The position numbers and the translations under genes were made by a program. The notes beneath the pieces are model-generated. The model ran no database searches, had not been told where the DNA came from, and saw only the letters and a program-made list of their open reading frames with translations. 61,572 bases of DNA, from NCBI RefSeq assembly GCF_001696715.1, contig NZ_MBFM01000005.1, positions 141,379-202,950 on the forward strand, written 5' to 3'. Position 1 is the stretch's first letter; every line of letters starts with the position of its first letter. The stretch comes from Thauera phenolivorans. Its GTDB lineage: Bacteria > Pseudomonadota > Gammaproteobacteria > Burkholderiales > Rhodocyclaceae. This document shows, one piece after another, positions 32,865 through 42,106 of this stretch.

Positions 32865-33812
32865 ATGGAAAACCCCGCCCGCAAGCAGCGCGGCGCCGAC
32901 AAGACGGCGCGCATCCCGATCAAGATCGTTCCCGCCGAACGCCTGAAGAAGCCCGAGTGGATCCGTATCCGGCTCGGCGCCGGCGCGGAGGCGACCCGCT
33001 TCAACGAGATCAAGGACACGCTGCGCGAGCACAAGCTGCACACCGTGTGCGAGGAAGCCTCCTGCCCGAACATCCACGAGTGCTTCGGCAAGGGCACGGC
33101 CACCTTCATGATCATGGGCGACATCTGCACCCGGCGCTGTCCCTTCTGCGACGTCGGCCACGGCCGCCCCGAGCCGCTCGACGCCAACGAGCCGGCCAAC
33201 CTCGCCAGGACCATCGCCGCGATGCGGCTCAACTATGTGGTGATCACCTCGGTCGACCGCGACGACCTGCGCGACGGCGGCGCCCAGCACTTCGTCGACT
33301 GCATCCGCGAGACGCGCGCCGCCTCGCCGAAGACCACGATCGAGGTGCTGGTGCCCGACTTCCGCGGCCGCATGGAGATCGCGCTCGACATCTTCGACAC
33401 GGCCCCGCCCGACGTCATGAACCACAACCTGGAGACCGTGCCGCGCCTCTACAGGCAGGCTCGCCCGGGTTCGGACTATGCCTGGTCGCTGCAGCTGCTC
33501 AAGGAGTTCAAGGCGCGCCACCCCGAGGTGCTGACCAAGTCCGGCCTGATGGTGGGCCTGGGCGAGACCGATGACGAGATCCTCGAGGTCCTGCACGACC
33601 TGCGCGCCCACGATGTCGACATGCTCACCATCGGCCAGTACCTGCAACCGTCCGCCGGCCACCTGCCGGTGCTGCGCTATGTGCACCCGGACGTGTTCAA
33701 GATGTACGAGACCGAGGCGCTGAAGATGGGCTTCCGCAATGCCGCCTGCGGCCCGATGGTGCGCTCGAGCTACTGGGCGGACCAGCAGGCGCACGGCGCC
33801 GGCGTGGCCTGA
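32865..33812 (+). CDS. lipA: Lipoyl synthase LipA
   Basis: Radical-SAM enzyme that inserts two sulfurs into the octanoyl chain. It has 315 residues. It carries the auxiliary cluster cysteines ([12 protein letters not shown]), the radical-SAM motif CTRRCPFC, and the C-terminal RSSYWADQQ with the conserved Arg-Ser-Ser that binds the auxiliary cluster. Follows lipB by 38 bases and is followed immediately by the SIMPL gene. Confidence 0.97.
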   Translation: MENPARKQRGADKTARIPIKIVPAERLKKPEWIRIRLGAGAEATRFNEIKDTLREHKLHTVCEEASCPNIHECFGKGTATFMIMGDICTRRCPFCDVGHGRPEPLDANEPANLARTIAAMRLNYVVITSVDRDDLRDGGAQHFVDCIRETRAASPKTTIEVLVPDFRGRMEIALDIFDTAPPDVMNHNLETVPRLYRQARPGSDYAWSLQLLKEFKARHPEVLTKSGLMVGLGETDDEILEVLHDLRAHDVDMLTIGQYLQPSAGHLPVLRYVHPDVFKMYETEALKMGFRNAACGPMVRSSYWADQQAHGAGVA

Positions 33813-33813
33813 G

Positions 33814-34530
33814 ATGAGGATCGGCGTGGTGCCGGCCCTGGTGATCGCGGTCGGTGTCGCCGCGGCGGGCTGGCTGGTCGGGCAGGGCATGGAGCGCTTC
33901 CGCATGGCGGATCGGTCGGTGACGGTGAAGGGTCTCGCCGAGCTCGACGTGAAAAGCGACTTCGCCATCTGGACGCTCGGCTTTCGGCGCGCGGGCAACG
34001 AGTTCGGCGCGGTGCAGCGGCAGCTCAGCGCCGACCGCGACCGCGTGCACGGCTTCCTGCTCGAGCAGGGCTTCACCGTAGGCGAGATCGAGCTGCGCCC
34101 GCTGCAGGTGCAGGACCTGCTCGCGCGCGAGTGGGGCACGCGCGACGTCGCCCTGCGCTTCACCGGCCAGGGTCAGGTGGTGGTGAAGTCGGCGCGGGTC
34201 GAGGCGGTGACGCTGGCGGCGAACCGGGTCGATCCGCTGATCGAGGCCGGCGTGCAGCTCTTCGCCGAGAACGAGGGCATGAGCGGACCGCGCTACCAGC
34301 TGCGTGGCTTCAACGAGCTCAAGCCCAGGCTGCTTGAGGAGGCCACCCTCAACGCTCACGATCAGGCGCGCAAGTTCGCCGCCGACGCGGGAGCCACCCT
34401 CGGCACGCTCAGGAGCGCCAATCAGGGCGTGATCCGGGTGCTCGACGACGACGGCAGCGACATGGACACCTCGCGCACCCCGGGCAAGCGGCTGCGGGTG
34501 GTGAGCACCTTCGAGTTCGCGCTCGATTAG
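33814..34530 (+). CDS. SIMPL domain-containing protein (YggE-like)
   Basis: A 238-residue envelope protein with an N-terminal signal anchor (about 5-25) and a SIMPL/DUF541 domain: SVTVKGLAELDVKSDFAIW at the start of the domain and the late ATLNAHDQARKFAADAGATLG and GKRLRVVSTFEFALD. The family has been linked to oxidative stress tolerance and, in animals, to signalling, but no biochemical activity is established. The ATG lies one base after the lipA stop, so it belongs to the same transcript. Confidence 0.85.
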   Translation: MRIGVVPALVIAVGVAAAGWLVGQGMERFRMADRSVTVKGLAELDVKSDFAIWTLGFRRAGNEFGAVQRQLSADRDRVHGFLLEQGFTVGEIELRPLQVQDLLAREWGTRDVALRFTGQGQVVVKSARVEAVTLAANRVDPLIEAGVQLFAENEGMSGPRYQLRGFNELKPRLLEEATLNAHDQARKFAADAGATLGTLRSANQGVIRVLDDDGSDMDTSRTPGKRLRVVSTFEFALD

Positions 34531-34578
34531 CAGCGCGAACGCTGCGCTGCGAAGAGCGGCCGTGCCGGCGGGACGGCA

Positions 34579-34659
34579 GTTATCGCCCTGGGGGCAGGTC
34601 TCCTACAGGGGTGGTGCTCATCGCAGGCATTGTAGGAGCGCACCCCTGTGCGCGATAAC
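34579..34659. repeat. Pair of inverted REP-like elements (BIME-like)
   Basis: Two 29-base elements face each other: 34579-34607 (starts GTTATCGC, ends CTCCTACA) and 34631-34659 (starts TGTAGGAG, ends GCGATAAC), separated by 23 bases. Each has its own small inner stem. The terminal eight bases of the two are perfect inverted complements while the cores differ. The same family occurs at 17711-17735. The layout resembles the REP/BIME elements of gammaproteobacteria (GTAGGAGCG...GCGAT type). Confidence 0.65.
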
Positions 34660-34693
34660 GGCGGTGGGGCATGGAGGCGCGCTGACGATCGGC

Positions 34694-34737
34694 TAGAATG
34701 GCGCTCCGCCACCCCTTCATGGGTGGCTTCGCTTTTT
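34694..34737 (+). promoter_or_regulatory. Possible -10 and leader hairpin of the Rep helicase gene
   Basis: TAGAAT (34694-34699) could be a -10 element, with no good -35. It is followed by a 7-bp stem GCCACCC-CTTCAT-GGGTGGC (34708-34727) and, after five bases, TTTTT (34733-34737), all before the ATG at 34752. The hairpin looks like a weak intrinsic terminator in the leader. Confidence 0.35.
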
Positions 34738-34751
34738 CAGTGTCCGAGCCG

Positions 34752-36749
<1,998 letters not shown>

Positions 36750-36763
36750 GACCGACGGCGGCC

Positions 36764-36794
36764 CGCCCGCGCCGATCGCGGCCGGGCGGCTTTT
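36764..36794 (+). terminator. Intrinsic terminator after rep
   Basis: CGCCCG (36764-36769), one bulged C, GCC, a six-base loop, GGC and CGGGCG (36783-36788) form a 9-bp stem, followed by GC and TTTT (36791-36794). It lies 14 bases behind the helicase stop codon. Confidence 0.5.
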
Positions 36795-36850
36795 GTGGCG
36801 GAATGCCTTGATTCGGGACAGCTCCCTCCGTGTGCGCGGCGCTTCCCGGC

Positions 36851-36856
36851 TATAAT
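36851..36856 (+). promoter_or_regulatory. -10 element before the cytochrome c gene
   Basis: A perfect TATAAT 45 bases before the cytochrome start codon. No convincing -35 is seen at 17 +/- 1 bases, so an activator or a weak promoter is possible. Confidence 0.4.
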
Positions 36857-36901
36857 TCCGGCTCTAACGAATTTGAATCGCGTCCATCCAAGGATCCAAG
36901 C

Positions 36902-37366
36902 ATGCCGGAAACCCGCTCCCAGCGCGCCGCCCTGCGGCCCACCCGCCTCATCCTTTCCGCCGCTGCCGTCGCCGCCGCGCTGGTGGCCGGCTGTGGCCAG
37001 CAGAGCTCGATCGACGACGAACTCAGCGCCACCCTGATCCAGCCGGTCGCCCGGCTCGAGCTGAAGGCGCAGACGGTCGCGCCGGGCAGCCGCACCGGCG
37101 AAGAGATCTACAAATCGATCTGCGCCAGCTGCCATGATGCCGGCTTGCTCGCCGCGCCGAAGACCGGCGACGCCGCCGCCTGGGCACCGCGCCTGGCGCT
37201 CGGCTTCGACGGCCTGACCCAGTCCGCGATCGCCGGCAAGAACGCGATGCCCCCGCGCGGCGGCGGCAGCGACCTGACCGATACCGAAGTCGCGCGTGCG
37301 GTGGCTTACCTGGCCAACACCGCGGGCGCCGGTTACACCGAGCCGCCGGTCGAGGCCGCGGAGTAA
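36902..37366 (+). CDS. c-type cytochrome lipoprotein (cytochrome c5-like)
   Basis: A 154-residue exported electron carrier. The signal sequence ends in a lipobox (LVAGC, Cys31), suggesting a membrane-anchored lipoprotein. One haem-binding motif CASCH (Cys74, Cys77, His78) follows GEEIYKSIC, and the distal Met is probably the one in KNAMPPRGG. This is the layout of cytochrome c5 and related class I cytochromes of betaproteobacteria. Likely passes electrons in the periplasm between respiratory complexes; the partner is not encoded nearby. A strong terminator follows, which has become the docking place of a group II intron. Confidence 0.9.
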   Translation: MPETRSQRAALRPTRLILSAAAVAAALVAGCGQQSSIDDELSATLIQPVARLELKAQTVAPGSRTGEEIYKSICASCHDAGLLAAPKTGDAAAWAPRLALGFDGLTQSAIAGKNAMPPRGGGSDLTDTEVARAVAYLANTAGAGYTEPPVEAAE

Positions 37367-37389
37367 GCCGAAGCAGGACGTTCACACGA

Positions 37390-37413
37390 GGCGACCCACG
37401 GGTCGCCTTTTTT
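37390..37413 (+). terminator. Intrinsic terminator of the cytochrome c gene
   Basis: A perfect 8-bp stem GGCGACCC-AC-GGGTCGCC (37390-37407) followed by six T (37408-37413), 24 bases after the stop codon. The group II intron begins two bases after the T-run. Confidence 0.9.
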
Positions 37414-37689
37414 GGTGCGCCCAGCATGGGCGCACTCCTGCGGGTGCAAGTCCCGCCGTAAGTTGATCACAGCGAACGAAGCTAAGCGCAACTGCGCGAG
37501 GGTGACCGAGCGTGGGGAGGAAGCGTGGAGCGTAAGCTGCGAGCCGATGAACAAGAATCGGATAGAAGGCGCTGCCGAGCAGGGCGAGCGGGCCAGAAAC
37601 CGCGAAGCTCTCGTGATCAAGGCGAAGTGGCGTAGATCCGGCGGTTGTGCAGCGAAGGAGTGCGTTCTTACCTGGGGAGATCTCGCCTT

Positions 37690-39165
37690 GTGCCTGAAAG
37701 GGCGACGGTGCCACACCGGAGCGAGGAGTCAGCCGAGGCCGTAGTAGCCGCTGGTTTGGGGCGAAGGGCCGAACGAGTAGGAGGGCCGAAGGCCGTGTCG
37801 CTCGGACGTGCAGTGCATCAGAAGCCCGGCGAGCCGGGGCGCAATGCGGGAGAGCGAGGTGAAGCCGAGCTCGAAGCGGTGCGTGATGAAGCACGAACGG
37901 CGCGGCGCGCAACTGGAAGCCCGGGGCGAGATGGCCTGCTTGCGCAGGCGCTCGCGAGCGCGAATATGGTTCTGGCGTGGAAACGCGTCAAAGCTAATCG
38001 CGGCAGTGCTGGGGCGGATGGGTTGTCGATTGCCGAGACGGCGGAGTACCTGAGAATGCACTGGCCCCGGATTCGGGAATCCTTGCTCGATGGCAGCTAC
38101 CGGCCCGTGCCGGTGCGCTGCGTCCAGATTCCGAAGGCCGATGGCGGGGTGCGCGAACTGGGGATTCCGACGGTGACGGATCGGCTGATCCAGCAAGCCC
38201 TGCTGCAAGTCTTGCAGCCCATCATTGATCCGACGTTCTCCGAACACAGCTATGGCTTCCGGCCGGGACGCCGTGCGCACGACGCGGTGCTCGATGCACA
38301 GCGCTACGTGCAGGACGGCTACCGGGTAGTGGTCGATGTGGATCTGGAGAAGTTCTTCGACCGGGTCAATCACGACATCCTGATGGAACGGTTGGCGAGG
38401 CGAATCGACGATAAAGCCGTGCTGCGGCTGGTTCGTCGTTACCTCGTGGCCGGGATTCTGGATGGCGGGGTGCTCATCGAGCGGTACGAGGGCACGCCGC
38501 AAGGCGGGCCGCTCTCGCCGCTGTTGGCCAATGTGCTGCTCGACGAGGTGGATCGGGAACTGGAGCGACGTGGCCACCGCTTCGTGCGCTACGCCGACGA
38601 CTGCAACGTGTATGTGTGCAGTCGCCGCGCAGGTGAACGGGTGCTGGAAGGGTTGCGCAAGCTCTACGACCGACTCCATCTGAAGATCAACGAGGCCAAG
38701 ACGGCGGTGGCGTCGGCGACCGGTCGCAAGCTTCTGGGCTACGAACTGTGGCGCAGTGCGGGCGACCGGATCAAATGCGCGGTCGCCTACAAGGCGTTGG
38801 AGACCTTCAAACAACGCATCCGGGAAATGACGCGTCGCTCGGGCGGGCGCAGCCTGCCGGAGGTCGCCGAACGACTGCGGGCCTACATGCCGGGCTGGAA
38901 GGCGTACTTCCAGCTTGCGCAGACACCCAAGGTGTTCCGCGAACTCGACGAGTGGATCCGACACCGGCTGCGTGCCGTGCAGCTCAAGCACTGGCGTCGG
39001 GGTACGACGATGTATCGGGAATTGTTGGCGCTGGGCGCCTCGCAAGCGGATGCCCGCAGGGTGGCCGCGAACAGTCGGTGCTGGTGGCGTAACAGCCGCA
39101 TGGCGCTGAACCGAGCGATGCCCATCGCCTACTTCGACCGGCTTGGCGTGCCTCGGCTCTCATGA
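37690..39165 (+). CDS. ltrA: Group II intron-encoded reverse transcriptase/maturase
   Basis: Splices its own intron RNA and copies it into new sites. It has 491 residues from GTG 37690, which has GGGAGA nine bases upstream; the frame is open to a TTG at 37645, but the upstream part has no Shine-Dalgarno. RT domains are visible: RT0/1 with MVLAWKRVKANRGSAGADG, VRELGIPTVTDRLIQQALLQVL, SEHSYGFRPGRRAHDAV, DVDLEKFFDRVNHDIL, GTPQGGPLSPLLANVLL and the catalytic FVRYADD motif (Tyr301-Ala-Asp-Asp304). A maturase (X) domain follows (LRAYMPGWKAYFQLAQTP). There is no C-terminal HNH endonuclease, as in other class C proteins. Confidence 0.93.
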   Translation: MPERATVPHRSEESAEAVVAAGLGRRAERVGGPKAVSLGRAVHQKPGEPGRNAGERGEAELEAVRDEARTARRATGSPGRDGLLAQALASANMVLAWKRVKANRGSAGADGLSIAETAEYLRMHWPRIRESLLDGSYRPVPVRCVQIPKADGGVRELGIPTVTDRLIQQALLQVLQPIIDPTFSEHSYGFRPGRRAHDAVLDAQRYVQDGYRVVVDVDLEKFFDRVNHDILMERLARRIDDKAVLRLVRRYLVAGILDGGVLIERYEGTPQGGPLSPLLANVLLDEVDRELERRGHRFVRYADDCNVYVCSRRAGERVLEGLRKLYDRLHLKINEAKTAVASATGRKLLGYELWRSAGDRIKCAVAYKALETFKQRIREMTRRSGGRSLPEVAERLRAYMPGWKAYFQLAQTPKVFRELDEWIRHRLRAVQLKHWRRGTTMYRELLALGASQADARRVAANSRCWWRNSRMALNRAMPIAYFDRLGVPRLS

Positions 39166-39179
39166 CCTCAACTGCTCGA

Positions 39180-39211
39180 ACCGCCCGGTGCGGACCCGCA
39201 TGCCGGGTGGT
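39180..39211 (+). ncRNA. Catalytic domain V of the group II intron
   Basis: A 9-bp lower stem (39180-39188 with 39203-39211, one G-U), a two-base bulge on the 3' side (TG, 39201-39202) and a 4-bp upper stem closed by GACC (39189-39200). This is the canonical domain V architecture. The catalytic triad position reads CGC (39182-39184), the form found in class IIC introns, rather than AGC. Confidence 0.8.
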
Positions 39212-39259
39212 GTGGGAGGGGATCGGTCAGGTAACCTGACCGCCCCTATCCCGATCGCC

Positions 39260-39535
39260 TCAGCGCGCCTGGTTCTCGTAACTCGACGGACTGACCCCCG
39301 CGTGCAGCAGGAATTCGCGAAGGCTCTTGACGTCCTGCCGCGTCAGGGTGCCGCCGTGCGGATGGTGCAGCGTGCCCTCGACGCGGTTCAGCACCACCCG
39401 GAAGCGCGCGCCGTGCCCCGGCACGATCTCCGCGCCGAGGTTCTGCAGCAGCGACTCGACCTCGCGGAAGTGGATGTTGGCGCTGATCGGGTCGTGGAAG
39501 ATCGATCGCAGTACCGTTGCGTGCTTGTTGCTCAT
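39260..39535 (-). CDS. HicA-like toxin, no HicB partner visible
   Basis: A 91-residue protein resembling the HicA mRNA-interferase family (double-stranded RNA-binding-like fold): N-terminal NKHATVLRSIFHDPISANI, then FREVESLLQNLGAEIVPGHGARFRVVLNRVEGTLHHPHGG with the histidine in the HHPH segment, and KSLREFLLHAGV. HicA normally cleaves mRNA and is neutralised by HicB encoded immediately downstream. Here the downstream side is the end of a group II intron only five bases beyond the stop, so no hicB is present. The start at 39535 has GGAGAGGAG in front. It may be a stand-alone, possibly detoxified, relative. Confidence 0.8.
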   Translation of the reverse strand: MSNKHATVLRSIFHDPISANIHFREVESLLQNLGAEIVPGHGARFRVVLNRVEGTLHHPHGGTLTRQDVKSLREFLLHAGVSPSSYENQAR

Positions 39536-39613
39536 GAGCGGCTCCTCTCCTTGGATGCCCGCGGCGATTGTGGCACGCCCGGACACGGTCCAGTGGGTGC
39601 GCCGCGAAGGGCA

Positions 39614-39642
39614 TGGACTTGCGCGGGAAAGGCGTTTATCCT
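39614..39642 (+). promoter_or_regulatory. Promoter of tRNA-Arg
   Basis: TGGACT (39614-39619) and TATCCT (39637-39642) with 17 bases between. The following AGCGCGC is a GC-rich discriminator of the type seen at stringently controlled stable-RNA promoters. The tRNA begins 42 bases after the -10. Confidence 0.5.
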
Positions 39643-39683
39643 AGCGCGCTTCGGATCCGGTGCAAGGCCGGTGAGAAACCTCC

Positions 39684-39760
39684 GCGCCCGTAGCTCAGCT
39701 GGATAGAGTACTGCCCTCCGAAGGCAGGGGTCACACGTTCGAATCGTGTCGGGCGCGCCA
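39684..39760 (+). tRNA. tRNA-Arg (anticodon CCG)
   Basis: A 77-base cloverleaf: acceptor GCGCCCG pairs with CGGGCGC (39750-39756), discriminator G and an encoded CCA (39758-39760). The D-arm reads TAGCTCAGCTGGATAGAG. The anticodon stem CTGCC/GGCAG encloses loop CTCCGAA with anticodon CCG, reading CGG codons. The T-arm contains GTTCGAATC. Followed by a 13-bp perfect hairpin. Confidence 0.97.
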
Positions 39761-39765
39761 GACAG

Positions 39766-39803
39766 GATGACGGGCCAGACCTTCGGGGGACTGGCCCGTC
39801 ATC
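39766..39803 (+). terminator. Hairpin after tRNA-Arg
   Basis: A perfect 13-bp stem (39766-39778 with 39791-39803) and a 12-base loop begin six bases after the tRNA. The following T-run is poor (ATTTG). It is likely the transcription end or a processing signal for the tRNA transcript. Confidence 0.6.
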
Positions 39804-39889
39804 ATTTGTGACGATCGTTCGAGATAAGCGCCGTCAGGTCGAACTCCGGATCTGGCCGGCCCGCCTGCGGACCGGATCCGCTCTGCCCC

Positions 39890-40828
39890 ATGCTCGCCAT
39901 CCTGGCCATCACCGGCCCGATCTTCATCCTCATCGCCGTCGGTTTCGCCTCGGTGCGCCTGCGTGTGCTGGCCGCCACCGACATGCGGGCGCTCGGCGTC
40001 TTCGTCATCAACTTCGCGTTGCCCGCGCTGCTGTTCAGGGCGGTGTCGAGTGGCGCGGTGAGCGAGACGGTGCGGCCCGACCTGCTGCTGCCCTATGCGC
40101 TCGGTTCGCTCGCGGTGGTGGCATTGGTGGTGGCGCTGGCGATGACGGTGCTGCGGCGCAAGCTGCAGATGGCGGCGGTGCTGGCGATGGGGATGTCGGT
40201 GTCGAACAGCGCCTTCATCGGTTTTCCGATCGCGCAGCAGCTGTCGCCGGCGAGCGCGAGCGCGGCGCTCGCGGTGTATGCGCTGGTGGAGGCGCTGATC
40301 ATGTTTCCGCTGCTGATGGCGCTGGCCGAACTCGGCGGCGGGGGCGGCGGACGCTGGCCGCGGGTGCTGAGGGGCATCGCGCTGAGCCTGGGGAAGAACC
40401 CGATGATCCTCGCCATCCTCGCCGGGCTGGCCTGCTCGCTGCTGGCGCTGCAGGTGCCGCTGCCGCTGGCGCGCGCGATCGAGCTGCTCGGCAGCACCGC
40501 GGCGCCGGTGGCGCTGTTCTACATCGGCGGCACCCTCGCCGGGCTGAAGGTGAAGATCGCCGCCGGCGACATCGCGCTGATCGTGGCGGGCAAGCTGCTG
40601 CTGCATCCGCTCATGGTCTTCCTCGCCTTCCTCGCGCTGCCGATGGACGGCGCTGGGCTGCAGGCCGCGGCGGTGCTCAATGCCTGCATGCCGATGATGA
40701 GCATCTATCCGATCCTGGCGCAGAAGTACGGGCAGGAAGGCCTGTGCGCGGCGGCGCTGGTGGCGACCACGGTGGCTTCCTTCTTCACCATCAGCGCCTT
40801 CCTGTGGTTCAGCGGGGCGGGCGGATGA
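39890..40828 (+). CDS. AEC family (auxin efflux carrier-like) transporter
   Basis: A 312-residue membrane protein with about ten hydrophobic segments in two five-helix halves. It starts MLAILAITGPIFILIAVGFASVR, and NFALPALLFRAVS and SNSAFIGFPIAQQL are typical of the bacterial AEC/Mem_trans family. Members with known function export or import organic acids such as malate; the substrate here cannot be told. Its stop overlaps the start of the DUF1615 lipoprotein gene (ATGA at 40825), which suggests coupled expression. Confidence 0.88.
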   Translation: MLAILAITGPIFILIAVGFASVRLRVLAATDMRALGVFVINFALPALLFRAVSSGAVSETVRPDLLLPYALGSLAVVALVVALAMTVLRRKLQMAAVLAMGMSVSNSAFIGFPIAQQLSPASASAALAVYALVEALIMFPLLMALAELGGGGGGRWPRVLRGIALSLGKNPMILAILAGLACSLLALQVPLPLARAIELLGSTAAPVALFYIGGTLAGLKVKIAAGDIALIVAGKLLLHPLMVFLAFLALPMDGAGLQAAAVLNACMPMMSIYPILAQKYGQEGLCAAALVATTVASFFTISAFLWFSGAGG

Positions 40829-42015
40829 GCCGCTACCACTCGCCCGCGCCGGTTCTGCTGCTGGTGGCGCTGCTCGTTGCCGGCTGCGCCAGCGGACCGG
40901 CGCCCGACCCGCGCGCGGTGCAGCCGCCGGCGCCGGTGGAGTCGCGCACGCCCGCCGGTGCCGGCGCGGCGGCCCCCGTCCCGGTGCGCCCGGCGCCGCC
41001 GCCCACGCCGCAGTCGCTGCTGCAGCGGCTGCTGCCGCCCACGCTGAAGACCGACCGCGGCGGCTGGTCGGGCGACATCCTCGCCGCTTTCTACGCGCTG
41101 CGGCTGGCGCCGAGCGCGGAGAACCTCTGCGCCTCGATCGCGGTCATCGAGCAGGAGTCCGGCTTCCAGGCCGACCCGGTGGTGCCCGGGCTGTCGCGCA
41201 TGGTGCGAGCAGAGATCGAGGCCCGCCGCCAGCGCTTCCACGTTCCGCCGATGGTGGTGGAGGCCGCGCTCGCGCGGCGCTCGGCCGACGGCCGCAGCTT
41301 CGGCGCGCGCATCGATGCGCTGCGCACCGAGCGCCAGCTCAGCGAGCTGTACGAGGAGATCATCGCCGCGGTGCCCGCCGGCCGGCTGTTGCTGAGCGAC
41401 TACAACCCGGTGCGCACCGGCGGGCCGATGCAGGTCAGCATCGCCTATGCCGAGCTGCATGCGCGCCAGACGCCGTATCGCGGCCCCGGGCGCACCATCC
41501 GCGAGGCGGTGTTCACCCGCCGCGGCGGCGTGCATTTCGGCATCGCCCATCTGCTCGACTATCCCGCGCCCTACCGCGCACCGATCCACCGCTTCGCCGA
41601 CTTCAACGCCGGTCACTACGCCGCGCGCAATGCGGCCTTCCAGCAGGCGGTAACGCGCCTGAGCGGCCACGCCCTGGTGCCCGACGGCGACCTCCTGCGC
41701 TACCGCAACGGCGTGCCGGACGCCGCGCCGGGCGCCACCCAGCGCGCGCTGCATGCGCTCGCGCCGCGGCTGCGGCTGGCGCCCGCCCGCATCGACGCCG
41801 AGCTGCGCCAGGAGAAGGAGGCCGGCTTCGCCCGCACTGCGGTCTACCAGCGGGTGTACGCGCTTGCGGACGCCGCCGCCGGTCGCCGCGTGGCACGCGA
41901 GGCGATGCCGCAGATCACGCTGAAGAGCCCGAAGATCCAGCGCAAGCTCACCACCGCCTGGTTCGCAGACCGGGTGAACCGGCGCTATCTCGGCTGCCTG
42001 CGGCGCGCACGATGA
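40825..42015 (+). CDS. DUF1615 family lipoprotein
   Basis: A 396-residue exported protein. The signal has a lipobox LLVAGC (Cys21). A Pro/Ala-rich linker (about residues 22-72) is followed by a long globular DUF1615 domain. The segment SAENLCASIAVIEQESGFQADPVVPGL has the look of a lysozyme-like/lytic transglycosylase active region (Glu in the IEQESGF context), but this is inference and the family is uncharacterised. Coupled to the AEC transporter through an ATGA overlap. Confidence 0.82.
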   Translation: MSRYHSPAPVLLLVALLVAGCASGPAPDPRAVQPPAPVESRTPAGAGAAAPVPVRPAPPPTPQSLLQRLLPPTLKTDRGGWSGDILAAFYALRLAPSAENLCASIAVIEQESGFQADPVVPGLSRMVRAEIEARRQRFHVPPMVVEAALARRSADGRSFGARIDALRTERQLSELYEEIIAAVPAGRLLLSDYNPVRTGGPMQVSIAYAELHARQTPYRGPGRTIREAVFTRRGGVHFGIAHLLDYPAPYRAPIHRFADFNAGHYAARNAAFQQAVTRLSGHALVPDGDLLRYRNGVPDAAPGATQRALHALAPRLRLAPARIDAELRQEKEAGFARTAVYQRVYALADAAAGRRVAREAMPQITLKSPKIQRKLTTAWFADRVNRRYLGCLRRAR

Positions 42016-42106
42016 CGGCGCGCTGGCCGCGGGTGGGCGCCGGGCGTGATAATCTCGCCCCCCGTCGCCGTTCGCGACCGAACCCGATCCGATCCGAGGA
42101 ATTCCC

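Larger units (their letters stand above)
37415..39255 (+). mobile_element. Group II intron, class IIC type, full length
   Basis: A self-splicing retroelement of about 1841 bases. The 5' end GTGCG (37415) starts a perfect stem GTGCGCCC/GGGCGCAC (37415-37435), and the domain I region up to about 37689 is non-coding. The maturase gene fills domain IV. Domain V (39180-39211) and domain VI (39218-39252) follow, and the 3' end reads CCCGAT (39250-39255). Position right behind an intrinsic terminator and a CGC triad in domain V are both typical of class IIC. All parts look intact, so the intron may be active. The whole 323-base stretch between the cytochrome stop and the maturase start is terminator plus intron RNA. 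Confidence 0.88.

Noticed and set aside
37415-39255. CRISPR-associated or retron reverse transcriptase
   Set aside because: The flanking RNA domains and maturase domain show it to be a group II intron; no repeats/spacers or cas genes are near.
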